From: Excoecaria cochinchinensis
Lineage: Eukaryota; Streptophyta; Magnoliopsida; Malpighiales; Euphorbiaceae
Direction of reading: 5' to 3'
DNA length: 64,000 bases
NCBI GenBank assembly: GCA_947683425.1
Contig: CANTUQ010000101.1
Coordinates: 29,225,001-29,289,000 of the forward strand
The notes beneath the pieces were generated by a model. It did not search any database, was not told the DNA's origin, and saw nothing but the letters and a program-made list of their open reading frames with translations. Made by a program: the position numbers and the translations under genes. Of the stretch, positions 22,274-33,130 are shown in pieces (the stretch's first letter is position 1; each line of letters begins with the position of its first letter).

Positions 22274-25143
22274 ATACCTTTAAGGGTGGACATGGTTGTT
22301 TCAATTTGTATAAGAATAATTCCTTTATCGGTTATGAAATTCTTATGGATGGTTTATATATATTAAAACTTGATGATATTTTTTCTGAATCTCTATTTAA
22401 TGTTAAACATAATATTGGAATGAAACGTAGTTTGGCGAATGAACATTTCGTTTACTTGTGGTATAAACGTTTGGGTCATATATCCAAAGAAAGATTAGAA
22501 AGATTAGTAAATAATGAGATTCTACCAAATCTAGATTTTACTGATCTTGGCTTATGTGTGGAAGGTATTAAAGGCAAGCAAATCAAACATAGCAAGAAAG
22601 GAGCCACAAGAAGCAATCAGCTTCTTGAAATAATACACACCGATATTTGTGGATCTTTTGACACTCCGTCTTTTAATGGAGAAAAATATTGCATTGCCTT
22701 TATAGATGATTTTTCACGGTATGAATATATCTATTTGTTGCATGAAAAAATGTCAAGTTGTAAATGCCCTTGAGGTGTTTGTAAAGGAGGTTGAGAGGCA
22801 ATTAGATAGAAAAGTAAAAATTATAAGATCAGATAGAGGTGGAGAGTATTATGGAAAGTATGATGAATCTAGATAGTGTCCTGATCCGTTTGCTAAGTTT
22901 CTCGAAAGTCATGGCATATGTGCACAGTATACTATATCAGGCACACCGCAACAAAATGGTGTGGCAGAAAGGCGAAATATAACATTAATGGATATGGTTA
23001 GAAGTATGATAAGTAACAACTCATTACCCAAAAGTTTGTGGATGTATGCATTAAGAACTGCTGTATATTTGTTAAATAGGGTTCCTAGTAAGGCAGTTCC
23101 TAAAACTCCTTTTGAGTTATGGACTGGAAAAAAACCTAGTTTAAGACACCTGCATGTTTGGAGTTTTCCGGCAGAAGCAAGAATTTATAATCCATATGAA
23201 AAAAAATTAGATTCTCGAATAGTTAGTGGTTACTTTATTGGTTACCTAGAGAAATCCAAAGGGTACAGGTTTTACTGTCCAGACCACAGTTCTAGAATTG
23301 TTGAAACAGTTAATGCTAAATTTTTAGAGAATGGTGAGGTTAGTGGGAGTGCTGAAAATCAAGTTGTGGATATTAATGAAATTAGGGTTGATGTTCCGTT
23401 GCCCATAAATGTTCTTAAATCCACAACCACAACAAATGTTGTTCCTATTTTGGATGAGCAAAATAATCAAGAATAACATTTGGATAATGAAGAAGCACCC
23501 CATGAAAAACCTAACTTACCACTAACTCATACAAATAAACAAGTTGGTATAGTATTAAATAAACTTGTAAGGGTTAGAAGATCGGCTATTCCTAATGATT
23601 ATGTGGTTTATTTGCAAGAGTCAAATTTTGATTGTGGCATTGATAATGATCCTATTTTATTTTCACAAGTCATAGGTAGTGATAAGTCTGAAAAGTGGAT
23701 TGATACTATAAAAGAAGAATTAGAATTAATGGCTTAAAATAATATCTGGGATCTTATAGACTTGCCAGAAGGTTCTAAAAGGGTTGGCTGTAAATGGGTC
23801 TTTAAGATCAAACGCGACTCAAATGTCAATGTTGAAAGATATAAAGTTAGACTTGTTGCCAAAGGTTACACTCAGAAAGATGGCATTGATTATAAGAAGA
23901 CTTTTTCACCCGTCTCAAAAAAATACTATTTGAGAATAATTTTAGCATTAGTAGCTCATTTTGATTTAGAGTTACATCAAATAGATGTGAAAACAACCTT
24001 TCTGAATGGGGATCTTGAGGAGGAAGTTTACGTGGATCAACCTGAAGGTTTTTCCATTTAAGGTAAAGAAAGTATGGTATGTAAATTGAAGAAGTCAATA
24101 TATGGACTTAAACAAGCTTCCAGGTAATGGTATATTAAGTTCAATAATACCATTACTTCTTTCGGCTTTGAGAAAATCACTGTTGATCGGTGTATTTATC
24201 AAAAGATCAGTGGGAGTAAGTTTATATTTCTAGTTCTGTATGTTGATAACATTTTGCTTGCTACTAATGATTTGGGTATATTGCATAAGACTAAAGAATT
24301 TCTTTTTAAGAGTTTTGAAATGAAATATATGGGAGAGGTATCCTATGTAATTGGAATTTCAATATTCCGTAAGAGATCAGAAGGTTTATTAGGATTGTCT
24401 CAAAAATCCTATATTGAGAAAATTCTTGAGAAATTTAATATGAGCAAGTACTTTGCAGTTGTTGTCCCTATTCAAAAGGGAGATAAATTTAGTCTTGTAC
24501 AATGTCCAAAGAATGATGTAGAACGTAAGGAAATGGAAGCAATTCCATATGCTTTTGTTGTGGACAGTTTGATGTATCTTCAGACCTGTACTAGACCCGA
24601 TATTAGTTTTGCAGTAGTGATGCTGGGTAGATATCAAAGTAATCCTGGTATTGATCATTGGAAAGCTGCAAAGAAAGTGTTGAGATACCTTCAAGGAACA
24701 AAGGATTACATGCTCACTTATAAGAGATCTGATCATTTAGATGTGATTGGATATTCAGATTTAGATTTTGCTGGGTGTGTTGATAGTAGAAAGTCAACGT
24801 TTGGCTATTTGTTCCTATTAGCTGAATGAGCAATTTCATGAAAAAATGCCAAACAATCTATTATTGCTTCATCCACTATGGAAGCAGAATTTGTAGCTTG
24901 TTATGAGGCTACAATTCATGCATTATGGTTACGAAACTTCATTTCAGGGGTTGGGATTATCGACACCATAAGCAAGCCATTGAAAATTTATTGTGATAAT
25001 TCTGCAGCAGTTTTCTTCTCTAAGAATGACAAATATTCCAGAGGTGCAAAAACATATGGAATTAAAGTATTTTGTTGTTAAAGAGGAGATTCAGAAACAA
25101 AGAGTGTGTATAGAACATATTAGGACGGATATCATTATTGCAG

Positions 25144-25229
25144 ATCCTCTAACTAAAGGTTTACAACCAAAGACATTTAAAGAACACGTCCTTAGGATGG
25201 GTTTGGTTGTAAACCTTTAGTTAGAGGAT
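25144..25229. repeat. Perfect 27-bp inverted repeat at the end of copia-1 RNase H
   Basis: Arm 25144-25170 (ATCCTCTAACTAAAGG...) is the exact reverse complement of 25203-25229, with a 32-nt loop. The left arm codes the conserved end of RNase H; the right arm supplies the stop. The related element at 47474 lacks the second arm. Confidence 0.85.
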
Positions 25230-25668
25230 TCGTACTGTATGTTTTGGTTGTATTGATGATTGACAATAATGCTTAACACTCTTGAGTTCAATAATGACAT
25301 GTTTCTGAATTTTATATTTCTTATTTATTGTGTTTATGTATACATGATTGTTTGAATAAGAAATTTGTATGTTTTCATAACAAATATGTGGACTGCATGT
25401 TGTTTATATACAACTTATGAACCTAACATAATAAGTTCTTAATGTAGTGGTATTGAAAGGGAGTATGCGACTATACAGTGTATGACCGCCATAACCCGCA
25501 TGCAATTTGTTGTGTTGAGGTGTTTATAATGTTAACGGTTTATAAGATTTAATTTTTGCTAGCCTTATGTTATGCTATTAAATATAATGATGAAACATCC
25601 GTCCAAATGGGAGAATGCTAGATGTATAGCCGGATTAAAAGTCTATTTGGTTCATACTTCTATTTACA

Positions 25669-25925
25669 AATGCCATTTAGTTAGCTATATGAATAATAAA
25701 TGTTGGTGATTATGTTTGTTATTTTTTAAGGTTGGCATGATTTATTGCTGATGGCAGTATTAATTGTTCGGTTTTAGCTTATTGTCTTACTGCTTATGCC
25801 TCACTATTTTATAATTAGAAATTGGATGTTTAGTTCCTTTAAGTGATACCTTGAAGTTGATTAATGAGAGAAGTGTGGTAGTGAACTTATTTTGAACCAT
25901 TGAGCTTGGTTAAATGATTTTAAGC
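25669..25925. other. Unassigned sequence between copia-1 and the SDR fragment
   Basis: No coding or repeat signature beyond a T-rich, intron-like composition. It may be an intron of the SDR gene whose exon fragment follows. Confidence 0.3.
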
Positions 25926-25929
25926 TGCA

Positions 25930-26325
25930 ATATATTCTATGTCGGCAAGAGTTCTTGCATTAAGAGGTGTTCATGTGGTCATGGCTGTTGGAAAATTGAT
26001 TCAAAATCATTATTATTTATGTGGTGACTAGATTAGTGAATTTTATTTTAACATGTTTTTAATGTTTTTGTTAATTATTATTTATTTAGTAGAATTAATA
26101 GTGTTCGTGTAGTTAGTGGATTAATGGAGTTATGGATTAGTTATTTAGTGGAATTAGTGGGTTAGTGGCCTAAATTTATGGTTGAAAAGTAAGCCTATAA
26201 ATAGGCATGTGTAATTTGCTTTTGATGGAAATGAAATTGATATTATTGATGCTAAGAATTTTCCAACAATGGCAGTAACAAATGTAGATACTGGTACAAA
26301 TGTCAAAAAACTCTTGCTGCTGTAA
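25930..26325 (+). pseudogene. Exon fragment of a Tic32-like short-chain dehydrogenase, split by a solo LTR
   Basis: The peptide SARVLALRGVHVVMA lies up to 25985 and VTNVDTGTNVKKLLLL-stop continues at 26274-26325. Together they match the N-terminal Rossmann part of Tic32-type SDRs (TARVLALRGVHVVMAVRN). The reading frame is continuous if the 283-bp LTR and one TSD copy are ignored. The glycine-rich TGxxxGIG motif is not recognisable upstream and a stop follows at 26323, so this is a remnant. Confidence 0.6.
25986..26268. mobile_element. Solo LTR, 283 bp
   Basis: It starts TGTTGGAAAATT and ends AATTTTCCAACA, a 12-bp perfect inverted terminus. It is flanked by a perfect 5-bp target duplication ATGGC (25981-25985, 26269-26273). 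A TATA box (CTATAAATA, about 26195) lies inside. No internal retroelement domain is present. Confidence 0.85.
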
Positions 26326-26570
26326 TATGTTATATAACATAAAGATAAATGGTTAATCTTTTATGTTATGGTGGTTTATTGAGCTAAATGTTTGATTTAA
26401 TGGTCTCTCTAATATGTTAAATGCCAATATCTAATTTATGTGTATTTATATGTTGTGTTTGTAGGTTTGAGCGTGCAGGACCTGTGAAAAAATAAATTAT
26501 GGATAATTGTTAATTTTATATTATATTCTGTTATTGGCAGTATTTTAAGTATGCAGTCATTGATATGAAT

Positions 26571-27237
26571 ATGAGAGAAAGCAATGTTATTGAAACCGGA
26601 ACGGATAAAGAACCGGTAAGGCTGAGGGTTTGTGGTTCGACTGGTTCGACCGGGTTCAACCGGGTTTTTTTATATTTTTTAAAATATTATTAATTAGTAT
26701 AATTTTTATAAATACTACTACTCAAAAACAAAAAATCAACTAAAACATTTAACATATGCATCAAATATACTAGTAATAACATTTTTTCACCTTTTATTTT
26801 TTTTTAAATTATTACTTGATTAGCTATTTTTTGTTAAAATATTTTATTTTATGAGTTTTAATTTAAAAATTAAATAATTCAATAACTATAGGTGAAATTA
26901 AAAAATGATAGAAAATTATCTTTAAGTTTACCAATTTTAATAATTTATTCAATTTTTATTCTATTGTATTTTATTGAATTATTAAATCATTATATTATTT
27001 TCATTAAGTTCAAATGTGATTAAATAGTAAAAAAATCAATTATTTCTTAAATAAAATTTATTAGATTATTTATTTTTTATTTTTATGAAAAAATAATTAT
27101 TTTATTAATTATTTTAAATTATACCCGATTTTGGCCGGTTCAATCCGGTTCTTCCCGGTTTTTTCCCAATCCGGTTTTCTGCAGTTGAACCAACCGGTTG
27201 AACCGGCCGGTCCGATTTTAATAACCATGAGAGAAAG
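26571..27237. mobile_element. MITE-like element with CCGGTT-rich ends and 11-bp flanking repeats
   Basis: The left end GTTATTGAAACCGGA (26586-26600) is inverted at the right end (GATTTTAATAACC, ending 27226). CCGGTT/AACCGG motifs cluster at both ends. ATGAGAGAAAG occurs directly at 26571-26581 and 27227-27237. The length of that duplication suggests a Mutator-like origin, but four bases (CAAT) separate the left copy from the terminus, so boundaries are uncertain. The interior is AT-rich and non-coding. Confidence 0.6.
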
Positions 27238-27361
27238 TTGTATTTTTATTTGATTTTATTCATTATTCTTTTTTAATTTTAAATTATATATATTTTTATG
27301 ATATAATTTATATGTATTTTAAATTTTTAATTTTTTTATAATAAAATTACAATGTGTATCT

Positions 27362-27430
27362 AAGGGCGGAGCTATCTGATACCGACAATGTGTCCCCTCC
27401 GACCCTAGGGTCTTGGCTCCACCCTTGATT
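27362..27430. repeat. Short inverted-terminus remnant
   Basis: AAGGGCGGAGCTA near 27362 is inverted as TGGCTCCACCCTT near 27414-27426. This may be a small deletion remnant of a DNA transposon. Confidence 0.3.
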
Positions 27431-27514
27431 GATGGCTATAGATTTAGCTATGTTTTCGCGTCTATTTTATTTTTAATAATTTGATATGACCGATTTATGG
27501 ACTACTATGTATTT

Positions 27515-27960
27515 AGGGTTTTTCTATCAGCTAGAACTCGTTGAGGCAAACCATCATATATAGCCTATTACGGGTATGGATTTTCTTTACATATAGTTGA
27601 ATTTATTCCCTTAATCAAGTTGAATTACGAAAAGTTTTTAATATTTTTACTATTTTATAATGCAAATATGTCTTTTCTTTAGTTCTTTTATTGATTATAT
27701 TTGGAGCTTTGAGTTGGATTGAGCTGAACATAAAAGCTTACCCAACTGCTAATATTTCTTATATATAATTTCATTTTTCATTCTGAATTTCAGAAAGAAC
27801 CTCAATTAACTAAATATGATTTGATTATTTTTCCATATTTCAAAAACTAATTTTCATTGGAAATATATTGCAGTGGCATGGCATTGATTGGGACTTAAGC
27901 ATCTTGGCGCTGTTAACCCGAGCTTGTGCATCTGATTGCAATTGCATTCCAAGAAAAAAA
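27515..27960 (+). pseudogene. 3' end remnant of an LRR receptor kinase gene, copy G
   Basis: AGAACTCGTTGAGGCAAACC near 27531 resembles the last codons of copy A. It is followed by the conserved 3' UTR intron: donor GGTATGGATTTTC at 27574 and acceptor TTGCAG at 27868-27873, then TGGCATG as in copy A. No kinase or LRR sequence precedes it. Confidence 0.5.
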
Positions 27961-27973
27961 TATTTATTATGGT

Positions 27974-28037
27974 AGGTTGTAACCCAACTGAATTGTCCAC
28001 CATTTAGGTTGTAACCCAACTGAATTGTCCACCATTT
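27974..28037. repeat. 32-bp tandem duplication
   Basis: A unit beginning AGGTTGTAACCCAACTGAAT occurs twice in direct succession without mismatch. Confidence 0.85.
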
Positions 28038-28484
28038 ACTTCAATTCATAAATGCCATTATCTTTCCAGTCACATGTATTGATATTTTATTTTATTTATG
28101 CCAAGGTTTGACATTTTCTTTTTGTCGTGTCCAAGGTGCATGGTACGTAGCATAAATTGATAATTCATATTCACGTATAAATTATAATCAAATTAACAAA
28201 TTTAATTTAGTGATATTAGAGTTGGCGACTCTAATATGTCAGTCCCGTAAAGTAAATCGATGACTACTACTTGTCCTGATATATGAATTCTCCCACAAAA
28301 TTATTCCCGATTATTAACTCTTCAAAAAATGAGATGAAATTTTACAAGATAAGAATTCAAATAAAACTTTTACAAATAGTAGAAAAATAATTAAATAATA
28401 GAATAGCTCTTTTTATTTTAATTAAGATGATATAGTAAAATTTTAATTAAAAAAAAATATATCGCACTATAGAGGTGGTGATTC

Positions 28485-28835
28485 GGTATGTCAAATATAT
28501 CGTACATTAATAAATTTGAATTTTTAAAAGAAAAATGAAAAATAATTTAATGATTTATATTTATTAACGTATGGCGTGTTGGACATACCGACATGCCAAC
28601 TCGGTATGTCCAACATATCGTACATTAGCAAATTTGAACCATTAAAAGGAAAATGAAAAATAATTTAACGATTTATATTTATTAATATTTATTAACGTAT
28701 GGCATGTTGGTCATACCAATTCAGCACGTCAAATATATCATACATTAATAAATTTGAGCTGTTAAAAGTGAAATAAAAAATAATTTAATGCTCTATATTT
28801 ATTAACTTATGGCACATTGGACATACCAAATCAAT
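28485..28835. repeat. Three tandem inverted-repeat units of about 110-128 bp
   Basis: Each unit begins GGTATGTCcAAcATATCGTA (28485, 28613, diverged at about 28722) and ends with its near reverse complement GTATGGCGTGTTGGACATAC. Each could therefore fold into a stem of about 20 bp. The rest of each unit (TTAATAAATTTG, AATGAAAAATAATTTAA, TTATATTTATTAA) is conserved between copies. Confidence 0.7.
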
Positions 28836-28839
28836 TTTT

Positions 28840-29693
28840 TACTGCAGCACAGTTGGTAATTATATGAAAAAAAATTGCACGAATAATGGGGTCAACTCAT
28901 CACGGTTCATTAATTCTTTTCATGTAAATATCTGACTCTGTGCTTTGTTCTTTAAACAATAATAATTATAAAAGAAGCTTATATTCGTTTTTCTTTAATT
29001 GACAATTAAACGTTGTTCTAATCGATTTTAAAATACCTCAGTTATTCCATTGGTGTTTTTTATTTGTACATTTATATATGTCGTGAATAGCTAATTAAAA
29101 AGTAATGATCGGCCAAAATTATTTTCCATATTATAAACAACTAGCCAGCCAATGATGACTATTGTATCGTATAATTATTAAAATCCATCATAGTCATAGA
29201 AATTAAGTTGTAAGTAAAATATATATATATATATACTCTTTACGTTTACGTATAAATGTTCATTTTCTTTATTTTATTAAAATTAAAAAATTCATTAATT
29301 ATCTTAAACCATAAGTTTAGTCCATAAATATTTTCTAGATCCAGTTTAGATAAAAAGTATCCATTATCATTCTAAAATAAGAGACAATTTAATGTTTATT
29401 CCAATAAATAGGGGCATAAGTGAAATAAAGTGGCAAAATGTACTCAATCATAAATAAACTTTTTTTTAAGCAAAATGGACAGTGTGAACGCAGGAGTAAT
29501 CATGAAATACCAAGACATGGTAATCAATCCAGCAATCTGAGTCCTGTCCCTTTCGCTTGGAGAAAAGGCAGTTGAGCTTATCTATTTCTATTCGTATTCT
29601 TGATTTGAAGGATGATTAGTAATCTTTAAGCTCACCACTTTAACTGCTGAAACCATATTTGCTTAGCTTACTGTCATCAACCACCAAAAGCAA
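28840..29693. other. AT-rich intergenic DNA upstream of receptor-kinase fragment F
   Basis: No gene or clear element is seen. It includes a short (TA)n run at about 29220-29235. Confidence 0.5.
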
Positions 29694-29815
29694 ATGGAAA
29701 TCCGAATCTTAACTGGGCTTTGGACGTCAATCCTTCAACTAATTCTGTTACTTTCAGTAGCCAAACATCATGGTTGAAAGTTTGGGACAAGATGGAGGAG
29801 AAACTATGCTTTGTA
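29694..29815 (+). pseudogene. LRR receptor kinase deletion fusion, copy F
   Basis: ATG at 29694 starts a signal peptide (MEIRILTGLWTSILQLILLL) like copy A. After TGGTTG it continues directly into AAAGTTTGGGACAAGATGG, which in the intact copy lies at 53085 near the kinase C-terminus. The whole ectodomain, membrane segment and most of the kinase are missing. Confidence 0.7.
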
Positions 29816-30400
29816 CTCACGCGGTGGATGATAGGTCGGCCTTGGTCATAATGGCCTACCCATTATTTATGAGACTCTTTTTTAGAGGCTCCAATACATA
29901 AGCCTCATTAGAACATGTAAATTTGATTTGAGTTTTGTCCAATTCTCCTGTTTGGATTTCTTAATACATGTTTGCATTTTTCTTCCGAAAATAAAGTTAA
30001 GAATTTCAATTGATCCTGAATTAATCAATGCTCTTCCACATTATATATATTGCATCGTTAATTAGCTTAAAAATACAGAAAGATGATGTTAAGAATTCTT
30101 CGTTAATCAATGATGACTTTGGCTTATGCACAAGTTCGCCGGCAACGTCATTCTGGTTTGAATAATTTTTGGAAATGATTTTACCACCAATGGCAGGTAA
30201 TGATATGTTATATTCTTTTTTTTTTTGGAGATGAGATAGGTTGTATTCAGTGATCTGGAAAATCCCATTTTTTATGCCCGCATGTTCTGACGTTTAACCC
30301 ATTTTTTCCGCCCACGTTCTGACATTTAACAATTTAGTGCAATACAAGAACAAAAATTGAACACTTCCTACTCTCTAAACCATAAGACCACCGAACACAA
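29816..30400. other. Intergenic DNA upstream of copy A
   Basis: No gene is recognised. The last 60 bp (CTAAACCATAAGACCACCGAACACAA type) resemble the leader of the intact copy before 50159. Confidence 0.5.
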
Positions 30401-32824
30401 ATGGAACTGATCATATCCTTGGCTGGGCTTTGGCCTTCAATCATTCATCTCATTTTGTTCTTTTCTGTAACAAAAACATGGTTGCTACCCGCTGTCAATT
30501 GTCTCAGTAACGAAACCGATCGACTTGCTCTCTTGGAATTCAAAGCCCAGATATCCAATGACCCATATGGCACCTTCAGCTCATGGAATGAATCTGTACG
30601 CTTGTGCAGCTGGGAAGGGGTTACTTGTGACAGCAGACATCAGAGAATTAGTTCTCTAGACCTGCGGGGAAGGAGTTTACTGGGGACTTTGTCTCCATAT
30701 ATAAGCAATCTCACCTTCCTAAGGTTCCTCAACCTTTCTAACAACAGATTCCATGGAGAAATTCCACAACAAATTGGCTACCTCTTCCGACTCAGATATC
30801 TCAGTCTCACAGACAACACGTTTGAAGGAGAAATTCCAGCCAATATTAGCTACTGCTCAAATCTCCAAATCATGGATTGGGCCAGGAACAACTTATCAGG
30901 GAAAATTCCAGCTGAGGTAGGCTCTTTAAATAAGCTTGTCACGCTCCGTCATAATAGGAATGATCTTATAGGAGAGATCCCGCATTCTCTTGGAAACCTA
31001 TCTTTCATCCAAGAATTAACTTTAGCATCCAACCGTCTGCAAGGAAATATTCCAAATGATTTGGGTCGACTTACTAGCTTATCTTTCCTTTCAATTGTCA
31101 CAAATAACTTGACAGGTACAATTCCTTCTACCATTTACAACCTTTCATCTCTCACTAACTTATATGTCTCAAGAAACAAATTAGAAGGGAGTCTCCCGCC
31201 TGACATAGGCCTCACTCTCCCAAAATTGCAAGGATTTGCCATTTCTGGAAACCAAATCCATGGAAGCATTCCCCTGTCATTGACCAATGCTTCTCAGCTT
31301 CAAATGCTTGAAATCTCTGAAAACAGATTAACTGGTCAAGTTCCAAACAATCTTGGATATTTGGAGAATATCAGGACACTGAATTTGCAAGAAAATTTTC
31401 TGGGCTATAACGCAAGCAATGATCTAGATTTCATGACATCTTTGTCAAATTGTAGCAATCTGGTATTATTTTCAATTTATCAGAACAATTTTGGGGGCCA
31501 AATACCTAGCTCTATAGCCAATATGCCCAACAATATTCAAAGACTATATATGGGGAGAAATCAAATCTCTGGTAAAATTCCAACGGGGCTTGGGAATCTT
31601 GTAAATTTGTACTTGTTGGATATGTCGGTTAATCTTTTATCTGGCCCAATTCCTGATGCTTTAGGGAAACTTATACATTTGCAAGGGTTAGGTTTTTCTG
31701 AAAATAAGCTATCCGGAGAAATCCCACATTCCCTATGTAACCTCATCCAGCTAGATGTGCTTGATTTACATGCAAACAAATTAGAAGGAAACTTAATTCC
31801 ATGTATTGGAAACTACCAAAGTCTGCAAAATTTGTATATGAATGCTAATAACCTAAATGGCAGCATACCTCTACAAATCCTTGATCTCCATTCATTAGTA
31901 CTTGTTGATTTATCGCAAAATGCATTCACGGGTGTCTTTCCTCTAGGTGTCAATAGCCTCAAAAGTATCAATGGAATAGATGTGTCAAAGAACAAATTCT
32001 CTGGCAAAATTCCTGAGACACTAGGGGATTGTTTGAGCCTAGAATTTCTTTACATGGGTGGGAACATGTTTGAAGGAGATATTCCTTCATCCCTTGCATC
32101 CTTGAAAGGTCTCCAAAAGCTAGACCTTTCACGAAACAACTTATCAGGAAATATTCCAAGAGACCTAGAGAATCTTATGTTCTTGCGATATCTTAATCTT
32201 TCATTCAATAACCTTGTGGGTGAATTACCAACAAAAGGAGTGTTCAGCAACGTAAGTGCATTTTCGGTTGATGGAAACAGTGATATTTGTGGTGGAATCC
32301 CAAAATTGCAACTACCAACATGTTCTGTCAAAGGAAAGAAACACAAAACGTCCATCAAAGCCATTATCCTTGTAGCAGTTATTACTCCAATTGTGATTTT
32401 CATTGCAATAACATCCTTGTATATTTCCTATTGGCGAAAGTCAAGAAAAAATCCATCTTCAAAACTTTTTGAAGATAACGAGCTTCCACGAATTTCATAC
32501 CATGAATTGTTGCAAGCAACAAATGGTTTTTCTTCAGAAAATATTATCGGAGAAGGTAGTTTTGGCTTGGTATACAGAGGGAATCTCAATCCTAGAGGAG
32601 AAAATCTAGTTGCTGTCAAAGTACTCAAACTTCAACAACATGGCGCTTCCAAAAGCTTTCTTGTTGAGTGCAAAGCATTACGCAATATTCGGCACAGAAA
32701 TTTGGTGAAGATCTTAACATACTGCTCCAGCATTGATTTTAAAGGCAATGACTTCAAAGCTCTGATTTTTGATTTCATGGAAAATGGGAGTTTGGAGATG
32801 TGGTTGCACCCAAGAGATGATATT
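30401..32824 (+). pseudogene. LRR receptor kinase copy A, 5' part, up to the copia-A insertion
   Basis: ATG 30401 opens an 808-codon uninterrupted reading frame. It encodes a signal peptide with a hydrophobic core (IIHLILFFSVTKTWLL), LRRNT_2 (NETDRLALLEFKAQISNDP), more than 20 LRRs, the juxtamembrane cysteines (ICGGIPKLQLPTC), a membrane helix (AIILVAVITPIVIFIAITSLYI) and the kinase N-lobe. The N-lobe has GEGSFGLVYRG, VAVKVLKLQQHG and ENGSLEMWLHP. The family comprises pattern-recognition receptors (EFR, FLS2, Xa21) and relatives of unknown ligand. The frame is interrupted after HPRDD by a copia LTR. It is the closest relative of the intact copy at 50159. Confidence 0.9.
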
Positions 32825-33130
32825 TGTTAAAGATAACAGAGCTTAGAATAGAAAACAGAGGCAAGAACACAAATATGATGCAACTGAATAATGAACTTGG
32901 ATGATTTTTATTGAGCTGAAAGTCTTCTTAAATACAGTTGAAAAGATAACTAAAAATAAGAAAAAGACGGAACAAACCCACGATCAGAAAAACTCTCCTG
33001 AAATTAAGATAACTACTAACAAACTCATTTTGACTAGGACTATAACAGCTAATTTATTGACCAAGTAAAAACCAATAGACACGTAAGCAGTAAAATACTG
33101 ACTTGAGAAGTTTCTGCATTATTTCTAACA
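32825..33130 (-). repeat. 3' LTR of copia-A
   Basis: 306 bp, TGTTAG...TAACA in the element's orientation. Its first six bases provide the last codon and stop of gag-pol. Confidence 0.95.

Larger units (their letters stand above)
19386..25220 (+). pseudogene. Copia-1 pol remnants: protease, integrase, RT, RNase H
   Basis: Protease has WWFDSDATTHVSN, where the family DSG active triad reads DSD. A solo LTR splits the frame at 19709/22274. Integrase follows with HTDICG, a frameshift near 22750, RSDRGGE, a stop near 22874 and GTPQQNGVAERR, so the three acidic positions are still visible. RT has KWVFKIKR, QIDVKTTFLNGDLEEEVY and LYVDNILLA, where YVDD has become YVDN. RNase H has SDLDFAGC and IYCDNSAAVFF and ends DPLTKGLQPKTFKEHVLRMG. 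Further stops occur near 23474, 23735, 24058 and 24126. Coding capacity is lost. Confidence 0.85.
13876..25668 (+). mobile_element. Degenerate Ty1/copia retrotransposon (copia-1), with nested insertions
   Basis: The 5' LTR is 13876-14323 (TGTTAG...TTACA). The PBS TGGTATCAGAGC (14326-14337, initiator-Met tRNA type) follows two bases later. Gag begins near 18586 and pol ends at 25220. A purine tract (AAATGGGAGAA) at about 25605-25615 precedes a 3' LTR that starts at 25616 (TGCTAGATG) and is cut after 53 bp. Within it sit a 3-kb hAT-like element (14433-17451) and a 2.56-kb solo LTR (19710-22273). The coding part has many stops, so it is not autonomous. It joins the broken receptor-kinase copy H on its left. 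Confidence 0.85.

Noticed and set aside
26600..27226. tRNA-like GGTTCGA motifs as tRNA genes
   Set aside because: They are part of CCGGTT/GGTTCGA repeats in the MITE ends and no cloverleaf can be built around them.
28485..28835. CRISPR-like array
   Set aside because: The genome is a plant, units are long and inverted, and there are no unique spacers or cas genes.
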